A stretch of 5,620 nucleotides of DNA from Pseudomonadota bacterium (GTDB taxonomy: Bacteria; Pseudomonadota; Gammaproteobacteria; Steroidobacterales; Steroidobacteraceae): NCBI GenBank assembly GCA_023433465.1, contig JAEZCR010000169.1:1-5620 (forward strand). The letters are read 5' to 3'. Positions 1-5,620 of the stretch are shown piece after piece (positions within the stretch are counted from its first letter, which is position 1; every line of letters begins with the position of its first letter). A model generated the notes under the pieces. It saw nothing but the letters and a program-made list of their open reading frames with translations, was not told the DNA's origin and searched no databases. The position numbers were made by a program, and so were the translations under genes.

Positions 1-1327
1 GCCCCTCGTGATCCTCGCCTTCGGACCGGCCGTGCTCGCCATCGCGTTCCTCATCTACTGGGTGGTGCGCGACGTGGCGTTGTTCCTCGGCTTCGTCGCG
101 GGCCTCGCGGCTTTCGTCCTCGTCGTGGCGACGGCGGGCTGGCTACTGGTAAAACTAACTACCCGGCTACGCGGGGGCGTGGGGGTCTCGTGGCGTTATG
201 GCATCGCGAACCTGGGACGCCGGCGAGCTGAAAGCGTCGTGCAGCTCACGGCGTTCGCGCACGGCATCATGATGCTGCTGCTGCTCGCGGTGGTCCGCAA
301 CGATCTGCTGGACGACTGGCGCCGCAGCCTGCCGGCGGACACGCCGAACTTCTTCTTCATCAACATCCCGCCGGACGAGCGCGATCAGTTCGCGCAGTTC
401 CTCAACGATCGCGGTGCGCAGCGCGCGCAGGTGATGCCGATGGTCCGTGCGCGCATGACTCACATCAACGGCAAACCCATCGACGACATCCAGTTCGCGA
501 CCCCGCGCGGCAAGGAATTCGCGACGCGCGACCAGAACATCACCTGGACCGAGAACCTGCGCCGTGACAACGAAGTCACCGCGGGCCGCTGGTTCACCGC
601 GGAAGACTCGGGCAAACCACTCGTGTCGGTATCCACCGAATACATGGAAGAGCTCAAGCTCAACCTCGGCGACGAGATCGCATTCGACATCGCGGGCGAG
701 ACACAGAGCGCGAAGATCTCGAGCGTGCGCAAGGTGAAGTGGGACAGCTTCCAGCCGAACTTCTTCCTGATGTTCGCTCCGGGCCTGCTCGAAGGCTCGC
801 AGGGTACGTGGATGACGGCCGCCCACATGCCGGCGAAGGATCCGCGCACCATCGCGGAACTCGTGCGGCGCTTCCCGAGCGTGTCCGTATTCAACGTCGA
901 CGAACTACTCGCGCAGGTGCGCAGCGTGATCGACAAGGCGCTGGCCGCGGTGCAGAGCGTGTTCCTGTTCACGCTCATCGCCGGCCTCGTCGTGCTCATC
1001 GCCGCGGTGCAGGCGAGCCGTGAAGAGCGCCGCTACGAAAGCGCGATGCTGCGGACTCTCGGCGCAAGCCGCGGCACGGTGCTCAAGGGCTTGCTCGCGG
1101 AGTTCGCGACCCTGGGTGTGCTCGCGGGAATCCTCGCCTCGGCGGGCGCGTCGATCGCCGGCTACTTCGTCGCGAAGCGCATGCTGCAGATCGAATACGG
1201 CGGCGACCCGTGGGTGTGGATCTACGGCCTGGCGGGCGGTGGGCTCCTGGTCTGCTTCGCCGGATGGCTCGCCACGCGTTCCGTGGTGAACCAGCCGCCG
1301 GTGCTCACGTTGCGAGGCGCGGGGTGA
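1..1327 (+). CDS. ABC transporter permease, YbbP/FtsX-like, C-terminal part (5' truncated by window edge)
   Basis: This is the inner-membrane permease subunit of a MacB/LolC/YbbP-type ABC system; such permeases work with a separate ATPase and usually move lipids, lipoproteins or other envelope molecules rather than small solutes. The frame is open from base 2, so the start lies upstream; about 441 residues are visible, roughly half of a YbbP-like protein (about 800 residues). Two hydrophobic segments are encoded at about 8-70 and 77-150 and a third at 236-293. A large soluble, presumably periplasmic, domain follows (about 300-940), then three more membrane helices at about 944-1015, 1080-1170 and 1205-1275. 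The cytoplasmic stretch after the fourth helix, EERRYESAMLRTLGASR, is the typical FtsX-domain signature. The phrase LLDDWRRSLPADTPNFFFIN also resembles YbbP proteins. The ATPase gene is not in the window. The substrate cannot be told from sequence. The stop codon overlaps the next gene's start. Confidence 0.9.
   Translation, partial: PLVILAFGPAVLAIAFLIYWVVRDVALFLGFVAGLAAFVLVVATAGWLLVKLTTRLRGGVGVSWRYGIANLGRRRAESVVQLTAFAHGIMMLLLLAVVRNDLLDDWRRSLPADTPNFFFINIPPDERDQFAQFLNDRGAQRAQVMPMVRARMTHINGKPIDDIQFATPRGKEFATRDQNITWTENLRRDNEVTAGRWFTAEDSGKPLVSVSTEYMEELKLNLGDEIAFDIAGETQSAKISSVRKVKWDSFQPNFFLMFAPGLLEGSQGTWMTAAHMPAKDPRTIAELVRRFPSVSVFNVDELLAQVRSVIDKALAAVQSVFLFTLIAGLVVLIAAVQASREERRYESAMLRTLGASRGTVLKGLLAEFATLGVLAGILASAGASIAGYFVAKRMLQIEYGGDPWVWIYGLAGGGLLVCFAGWLATRSVVNQPPVLTLRGAG
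1314..1317 (+). promoter_or_regulatory. Ribosome binding site (GAGG) for the metallophosphoesterase gene
   Basis: GAGG lies inside the last codons of the permease gene, six bases before a GTG at 1324. This spacing supports GTG 1324 as the start. The alternative ATG at 1357 has its nearest purine-rich match (AAGGAG, 1327-1332) 24 bases away, which is too far. Starting further upstream at 1210 would mean over 100 bases of overlap with the permease. Confidence 0.6.
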
Positions 1328-2982
1328 AGGAGCGGGACACGCCGCGGCGCCGCCCGATGGTCGGGTGGTTCGATCCGCGTGTGTTGACGCACTCGGCCTA
1401 CCTGGTCGCAATCTCCAACATCTTCGGACGCCACTCGGACACGCGCCTCATCGAGGCGCTCGCGAGCCAGCCGCAGAACGAATTCGACTATTCGCACGCG
1501 GTGGGTGACTTCTGGCTCGACTACGTCGCGGACATCGGCGACGGATTCAATCCCACCTACTCGATCGCCGACGCGATCGCCCAGCCCGAGCTCGAAGTGG
1601 CCGACGATGCCGGCGTTCGCGTGAAGACGCAGTCCGGCAAGGTGCTGATCTTCGGTGGCGACGAGGTCTATCCGTACCCGACACGCGCCGAATACGACAC
1701 GCGCACGGAAACCCCGTACCGCCTGGCGTTCGCCGGCCGCGCGCGGCCCGACCTGTTCGCGATCCCGGGCAACCACGACTGGTACGACAGCCTGATCGCG
1801 TTTTCGCGCACGTTCTGCCGGCCCGAGCGCGGCTTCGCGTCGTGTCCCACCCGGCAGACGCGCAGCTACTTCGCGCTCAAATTGCCGGCCGACTGGTGGC
1901 TGTTCGCGTTCGACCTGCAGCTGGGCCAGGAGCTCGACGAGCCCCAGGTTCAGTACTTCAAGAAGGTCGTGGCGCTGCTCGACGCCAGGACGAAGATCAT
2001 CGCCTGCGTGCCGGAGCCGCGGTGGATCCTTGAAGACGCCTATCCCGATCACGAGAGCTACGCCGAAGATTCCACGCGGCGCTTCCTCGAAAGTCAGGTC
2101 CTGAATCGCAAGGTGAGTGTGTATCTCACGGGCGATCTGCATTTCTACAAACGCCACGAGAACGCGGAGGGTATCCAGAAGATCACGTCCGGCGGCGGCG
2201 GCGCGTTCCTGCATCCGACCCACGCGCCGACGACACACGTGCTGCGGGACGGCTTCGTGCAGAAGGCCGTGTATCCGGACGAGGAAACCTCGCGCAGGCT
2301 TTCGTGGCGAGCGCTGCGCTTTCCCTTCCGCAATCCGAAGTTTCTGTGGCTGCCCGCGTTCCTCTACGCGATGTCCGCCTGGCTCGCCTCGGCCAGCCTC
2401 GAAGCCGCCGACATCGTGGATCTGTCCACCGCCTTGAGCCGCTCGATCAACGCGAGCGTTCGCGATCCGCTCAACGGCATGTGGCTCGTCGGGATCATCG
2501 CCTCGTTCATCTTCTTCACCGACACGCACGCGCGCTGGTGGCGCATTCTCGGCGGACTGGGGCATGCGCTCGCGCACCTGGCCGCGGCATTCCTGGTCGG
2601 CTGGTTGTCGCTGCTCGCGACCGTGAACCTGCTGCACATGAGTTTCGGCAGCGTGGCGCAGCTGCTGACGGCCGGCCTCATCACGTTCGTGCTGGGTGGC
2701 CTCGCCGGCGGGTTCATCATGGGGCTCTATCTACTCGTCTCGGTCCGCTTCCTGGGAAGGCATTCGAACGAGGCGTTCTCCGCGCTGCGCATCCAGGACT
2801 TCAAGCAGTGGCTGCGCCTGAAGATCAACCCGGACGGAACGTTGACGATCTACTCGATCGCGATCGATACCGTGCCGAGGCACTGGCGCAAGGCCGCGCG
2901 CAATGGCGAGACGACGCTGGAGGCGGACGATGCGCGCGCGGCGCAGCCGCGGATCATCGACAAGGTCGTTGTGAAGGAATGA
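1324..2982 (+). CDS. Metallophosphoesterase with C-terminal membrane domain
   Basis: A 552-residue protein beginning with GTG, whose last two bases are the first two of the permease TGA stop (GTGA overlap), so translation is probably coupled. The N-terminal two thirds is a calcineurin-like phosphoesterase domain. Visible motifs are DIGDG (residues 70-74), GGDEVYP (111-117), GNHD (149-152) and GDLHFY (270-275), followed by ITSGGGGAFLHPTH (287-300). These should bind a two-metal centre and hydrolyse a phosphoester. The usual isolated His of motif IV is not seen: the matching strand reads IIACVPEPRW (225-234). Motif I has DIG instead of DxH, and the last motif has GDLH instead of GHxH. Hydrophobic segments near residues 340-360, 386-400, 410-438 and 445-478 suggest about four membrane helices, followed by a soluble tail starting RHSNEAFSALRIQDF. 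This layout matches a family of unnamed bacterial membrane-bound metallophosphoesterases that I recall. The substrate is unknown; phospholipid or another envelope phosphoester is an inference from membrane anchoring and the permease neighbour. Confidence 0.88.
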   Translation: MKERDTPRRRPMVGWFDPRVLTHSAYLVAISNIFGRHSDTRLIEALASQPQNEFDYSHAVGDFWLDYVADIGDGFNPTYSIADAIAQPELEVADDAGVRVKTQSGKVLIFGGDEVYPYPTRAEYDTRTETPYRLAFAGRARPDLFAIPGNHDWYDSLIAFSRTFCRPERGFASCPTRQTRSYFALKLPADWWLFAFDLQLGQELDEPQVQYFKKVVALLDARTKIIACVPEPRWILEDAYPDHESYAEDSTRRFLESQVLNRKVSVYLTGDLHFYKRHENAEGIQKITSGGGGAFLHPTHAPTTHVLRDGFVQKAVYPDEETSRRLSWRALRFPFRNPKFLWLPAFLYAMSAWLASASLEAADIVDLSTALSRSINASVRDPLNGMWLVGIIASFIFFTDTHARWWRILGGLGHALAHLAAAFLVGWLSLLATVNLLHMSFGSVAQLLTAGLITFVLGGLAGGFIMGLYLLVSVRFLGRHSNEAFSALRIQDFKQWLRLKINPDGTLTIYSIAIDTVPRHWRKAARNGETTLEADDARAAQPRIIDKVVVKE

Positions 2983-2988
2983 TCGGGC

Positions 2989-3750
2989 TCAGCGAGTCAC
3001 CGCGAACTTGAACCAGCCCATCGGCAGGCTCTCGCGCCGCATGTTCAGACCTTCGATCGTCACCAGGTAGTCACCGGGACCGAACGCGCCGGCATTCACC
3101 GAGACGCGCAGGTGGCCGTTCGAATCCTTGGTCAGCCCGTCGATCTGGGCCACGCGGCCCTGGTCGACGCGATCGATCGAGACCTTGAACGTCGTGAACT
3201 TGGTGTACGTCATGTCCACCTTCATCTCGGCGAAGTCACCCGGGTTGATCGTGACGCGCGCCTGCGCAGGCGGGCCGTTGCGGCTCGGTTCCACGATGAT
3301 CCGGCGCTTGGTGGTCGAAGGAGCGATCGGACGCTCCTGGTTTGCTTTCTTGAGCTGCGTGATCTGCGTGTCGCGATTGGAAAGCTGCACGGCCAGCACG
3401 GCGCAGGCGATCAACGCGGCGACGGCGAGACCCGCGGCGATGAAGCCGAAGATCGGCTTCTCCCAGATCTTCTTCTCCTTCTCGGCCCACGGCTCGGCGA
3501 TGCCGGCGGTGTCGAGCAGGCGCAGGGCCGAGTTGACGCGCTCGGGCAGTCCGAGCTCTTCGACGAGCTCAGGGCGCGCGCGAATCAGCCTTTCGAAATC
3601 GGTTACGCCCTTGGGCGGCAGACGGCCGGCGAGATAACGCTCGACAATCTGGTTCTTGATGATGAACTCACGATCCATCGCGGGCGCGGCCGGGCTCGCG
3701 CCGGGCGCCTGGTTCACACCAGAGGAATCGATACGATTCGCAGCTTCCAT
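2989..3750 (-). CDS. Single-pass membrane protein resembling a zinc-free anti-sigma factor or transmembrane regulator
   Basis: A 253-residue protein. Residues 1-24 are a low-complexity Ala/Pro/Gly/Ser-rich leader. Residues 25-97 form a helical, charged, presumably cytoplasmic part with a segment around residues 35-68 (IVERYLAGRLPP, then ERLIRARPELVEELGL), typical of anti-sigma-like N-termini that contact a sigma factor. No HxxxCxxC zinc motif is present. A membrane helix lies at about 99-123, followed by a short heptad-like stretch (SNRDTQITQLKKANQE, 124-139). The C-terminal part (about 160-253) is beta-rich and ends in a GDYLVTIEGL...GWFKFAV pattern of the type found in periplasmic Ig-like sensor domains. 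The start is uncertain: ATG 3750 gives the longest frame, while ATG 3678 (residue 25) begins the conserved-looking part; neither has a good Shine-Dalgarno sequence. The gene converges on the phosphoesterase with a 6-base gap. No sigma factor gene adjoins it, so the anti-sigma role is an inference from layout; a generic membrane protein is equally possible. Confidence 0.75.
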   Translation of the reverse strand: MEAANRIDSSGVNQAPGASPAAPAMDREFIIKNQIVERYLAGRLPPKGVTDFERLIRARPELVEELGLPERVNSALRLLDTAGIAEPWAEKEKKIWEKPIFGFIAAGLAVAALIACAVLAVQLSNRDTQITQLKKANQERPIAPSTTKRRIIVEPSRNGPPAQARVTINPGDFAEMKVDMTYTKFTTFKVSIDRVDQGRVAQIDGLTKDSNGHLRVSVNAGAFGPGDYLVTIEGLNMRRESLPMGWFKFAVTR

Positions 3751-4049
3751 CGTGGTCCAAGGTTGCGCACATTCGGGGTCGATCTGTCCTGCTCAGCGCC
3801 AACGAAACGCACACGGCGCAGGAATGCCAGCCGCCATTCGGGCTTGCATCTGCCGTTGGTACTGCAGGATCGCACCCGGATATGCTGCGATTCTTATGTC
3901 CAGATGCCGCTGCACCGGTTCACATTCCATTCATTGGCTTCCGGTCATCATGCGACGCAGTTCGCACTTTGCTCAGCGCCGGGCCGGCAGACCGTACCGC
4001 ACCGCGGCGACGTTTCAAATCCAGTCCGAATCTCGAGGTTTCCGCATAC
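3751..4049. other. Divergent intergenic region, presumed to hold promoters for both flanking genes
   Basis: About 300 bases separate the divergent starts at 3750 (minus) and 4050 (plus). The region is less G/C-biased than its flanks and no reading frame in it looks like a conserved protein. No convincing sigma-70 promoter stands out. The best plus-strand candidate is TTGGTA (3856-3861) with TATGCT (3881-3886), but their 19-base spacing is long. A dyad ATCGCA (3869-3874) / TGCGAT (3886-3891) overlaps that -10 candidate, and a second dyad GAATG (3822-3826) / CATTC (3835-3839) lies nearby; both are short enough to occur by chance. A 10-base direct repeat GCTCAGCGCC is present at 3791-3800 and 3971-3980. 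Confidence 0.5.
4035..4038 (+). promoter_or_regulatory. Ribosome binding site (GAGG) for the DUF4139 gene
   Basis: GAGG lies 11 bases before ATG 4050, a slightly long but acceptable spacing. It supports this start over the in-frame ATG at 3882, because starting at 4050 puts a good signal peptide at the very N-terminus. Confidence 0.5.
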
Positions 4050-5582
4050 ATGAAGTCCCCCAAAAATCCGCTCGCGAAGGCCGTTGCGGCCGCCTGTCTC
4101 GGTGTCACCGCGCATGCACTGGCGGCGGATTCGCAAACGGCGATCACCATCTACAGCGCCGCGCAGCCGGGCGGCATCTCGGCGGAGCTTTATCGGCCGA
4201 TGCCGGGCCAGGGCGTGCCGAACGCGATGTCGGTGCCGGGTTACGCGCTGGTGCGCGACGAGCGGGAGGTGAAGCTCAAGCAGGGGCGTTCGCAGCTTTC
4301 CTTCACCGAGGTCGCCGCGTTGATCGATCCGACGACGGTGACGTTCACATCGCTCACCGATCCGGCGACGCGCGTGCTCGAGCAGAACTTCCAGTTCGAT
4401 CTCGTGAGCACTCAGAAGCTGCTGCTCAAGTTCATCGACAAGCCGATCACGGTCGACAAAACCGTCGGCAACAGCGTGACGCAGGTGAGTGGCACGTTGC
4501 TCTCGGCCAGCGACGGCATCGTGCTGCGCGGGAACGACGGGTCCATCTACACGCTGCCGGCCTACTCGAGCGTGCGCTTCCCCGAACTACCGGGCGGCTT
4601 CAACACCAAGCCCACGCTGGTGTGGGACGTGGCGTCGCCGGCCGGTGGCACGCACAAGGCGCGGGTCACGTACCAGACCGGTGGCATCACCTGGTGGGCG
4701 GACTACAACCTCGTGTTCGATGAAGGCGCGGATGCGAACAGCGGCCTGCTCGATATCTCCGCGTGGGTGAGCATCATCAACATGTCGGGCGCGGCGTTCG
4801 AGAACGCGAAGCTCAAGCTCGTCGCGGGCGACGTGCATCGGGTGCAGCCTGAACCCGATTACAAGGTGCGACGCGAGGTGCTCATGCGGGCCGCGGCAGC
4901 GCCCGAGGCCGATACCGGCTTCACGGAGAAGGATTTCTTCGAGTTCCACCTGTACACGCTCGGCCGCCCGACGACGCTGCCCAACAACTCGACCAAGCAG
5001 ATCGAGCTGTTCGACCAGGCGAAGAAGATTCCGGCGAAGAAGATCCTGATGTACGACGGCGCGCCGCCGGTCTATGTCTACGGCGATCCGTACGTCAACC
5101 GCGACGCGGGTTCGCCGATGAACAAGAAGGTCGACGTGTTTCTCGAGTTCAAGAACGACAAGCAGCACGGCCTGGGCATGCCGCTGCCGGCGGGCCGCAT
5201 GCGCGTCTCGAAGCTCGACGACGCCGACGGCAGTCTCGAGTTCATCGGCGAAGACAAGATCGATCACACGCCGAAGGACGAAAACGTGCGCGTTAAGCTC
5301 GGCTCGGCGTTCGACGTGGTCGGCGAACGGCGGCAGGTCAGCTTCTCGGTCGACACGAATGCCAAGTGGATGGAGGAAGAAGTCGAAGTGAAGCTGCGCA
5401 ACCACAAGTCGCAGCCCGTCGATATCGTGGTGAAGGAGACCCTCTACCGCTGGAACAATTGGAAGATCACGACCAAGACGCACAACTTCACCCAGGAAGA
5501 TGCGCGCACCATCACCTTCCCCGTGAAGGTCGCGAAAGACGGCGAGACCGTCCTCCGCTACCGCGTCCGCTACACCTGGTGA
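4050..5582 (+). CDS. Exported DUF4139 domain-containing protein
   Basis: A 510-residue protein of unknown function. Residues 1-25 form a Sec signal peptide: basic start (MKSPKNPLAK), hydrophobic core (AVAAACLGV) and a cleavage site after ALA at residue 25 or one residue later. There is no lipobox-like LxxC at the cleavage site, so a soluble periplasmic or secreted protein is expected. The mature part is beta-rich. The central and C-terminal regions carry features I associate with DUF4139: GGITWWADYNLVF (211-223), a LDISAWVSIINMSG stretch (234-247), FFEFHLYTLGRPTTLPNN (296-313) followed by STKQIELF, then VFLEFKN (363-369), GMPLPAGRMRV (376-386) and a terminal ETLYRWNNWKI (463-473). The length is normal and the frame intact, so it looks functional. 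No catalytic motif is evident. It stands alone downstream of a 300-base intergenic region and is divergent from the anti-sigma-like gene. Family assignment is from recall of these conserved phrases; the biological role is not known to me. Confidence 0.85.
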   Translation: MKSPKNPLAKAVAAACLGVTAHALAADSQTAITIYSAAQPGGISAELYRPMPGQGVPNAMSVPGYALVRDEREVKLKQGRSQLSFTEVAALIDPTTVTFTSLTDPATRVLEQNFQFDLVSTQKLLLKFIDKPITVDKTVGNSVTQVSGTLLSASDGIVLRGNDGSIYTLPAYSSVRFPELPGGFNTKPTLVWDVASPAGGTHKARVTYQTGGITWWADYNLVFDEGADANSGLLDISAWVSIINMSGAAFENAKLKLVAGDVHRVQPEPDYKVRREVLMRAAAAPEADTGFTEKDFFEFHLYTLGRPTTLPNNSTKQIELFDQAKKIPAKKILMYDGAPPVYVYGDPYVNRDAGSPMNKKVDVFLEFKNDKQHGLGMPLPAGRMRVSKLDDADGSLEFIGEDKIDHTPKDENVRVKLGSAFDVVGERRQVSFSVDTNAKWMEEEVEVKLRNHKSQPVDIVVKETLYRWNNWKITTKTHNFTQEDARTITFPVKVAKDGETVLRYRVRYTW

Positions 5583-5591
5583 TGTAAGAGG

Positions 5592-5602
5592 GTGCCTGGC
5601 AC
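5592..5602. repeat. Short palindrome GTGCC-T-GGCAC downstream of the DUF4139 gene
   Basis: A perfect 5-base inverted repeat around one central T, ten bases after the stop codon. There is no T-tract after it, so it is not a standard intrinsic terminator. Sequences of the GGTGCCTGGCAC type recur as dispersed intergenic elements in various proteobacteria, sometimes near REP-associated transposases. Only one copy is visible here and the window ends soon after, so membership of such a family is a guess. Confidence 0.35.
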
Positions 5603-5620
5603 GGAAAAGCCGGGAGAAGC

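Noticed and set aside
1210..1323. Upstream extension of the phosphoesterase frame from ATG 1210.
   Set aside because: It would overlap the permease's last membrane helix by more than 100 bases and encodes Arg/Gly-rich out-of-frame sequence. GTG 1324 has a well-spaced ribosome site.
1222..2637. A 471-codon open frame antisense to the phosphoesterase gene.
   Set aside because: Long antisense frames are expected in GC-rich genes. The translation is Arg/Val/Glu-rich without domain signatures, while the plus strand carries clear enzyme motifs.
2952..2984. Imperfect hairpin GATCAT...ATGATC with an inner CGAC/GTCG stem near the convergent gene ends, considered as a terminator.
   Set aside because: The stems are short, the loop is long and there is no T-tract on either strand. 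It lies mostly within coding sequence.
3793..3930. A 45-codon minus-strand frame (ATG at 3930, stop at 3793) with a GGAAG motif seven bases upstream of its start.
   Set aside because: Only about 25 of 44 codons end in G or C by hand count, unlike the flanking genes, it uses rare codons such as ATA, AGA and CGA, and the peptide resembles nothing I know. The ribosome-site match is probably chance.
3882..4049. N-terminal extension of the DUF4139 frame from ATG 3882.
   Set aside because: It would bury the signal peptide 56 residues inside the protein, its codon use is intergenic in character, and a ribosome site is present before ATG 4050.
3112..4053. A 313-codon plus-strand frame antisense to the anti-sigma-like gene and running into the intergenic region.
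   Set aside because: The composition is Arg/Leu/Asp-rich shadow sequence. The minus-strand frame has a membrane helix and ordered domains, so it is the real gene.

Overview
The window is a compact, GC-rich stretch typical of a proteobacterial chromosome. The gene families, strong G/C third-position bias and lack of introns or mobile genes fit a high-GC gammaproteobacterium (perhaps a Steroidobacter-like lineage). That placement is a guess from style, not from a marker gene. There is no rRNA, tRNA, CRISPR array, transposase or phage gene.

Layout. (a) Bases 1-1327 hold the C-terminal half of a YbbP-type ABC-transporter permease with an FtsX-like domain; its 5' end lies outside the window. (b) A metallophosphoesterase with a C-terminal membrane domain (1324-2982) starts on a GTG that overlaps the permease stop as GTGA, so the two are almost certainly co-transcribed and translationally coupled. 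(c) On the minus strand, ending 6 bases from the phosphoesterase stop, is a 253-residue single-pass membrane protein (2989-3750) built like a zinc-free anti-sigma factor or membrane regulator. It has a short helical cytoplasmic part, one membrane helix, a short coiled coil and a beta-rich periplasmic domain. (d) Bases 3751-4049 are a divergent intergenic region with less codon bias than its neighbours and no convincing gene. (e) A secreted DUF4139-domain protein (4050-5582) with a clear signal peptide is read rightwards. (f) The last 38 bases contain a short GTGCC/GGCAC palindrome of a kind often seen dispersed in proteobacterial intergenic DNA.

How the genes relate. The permease and phosphoesterase form one transcription unit concerned with the cell envelope. 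The regulator-like gene and the DUF4139 gene are divergent and share one upstream region, so co-regulation is possible, but no operator or sigma-factor gene is visible. I see no clear novel defence or mobile system. The points most worth following are the phosphoesterase with departures from the classical metal-site motifs, the anti-sigma-like protein without a sigma factor in the window, and the uncharacterised DUF4139 protein.
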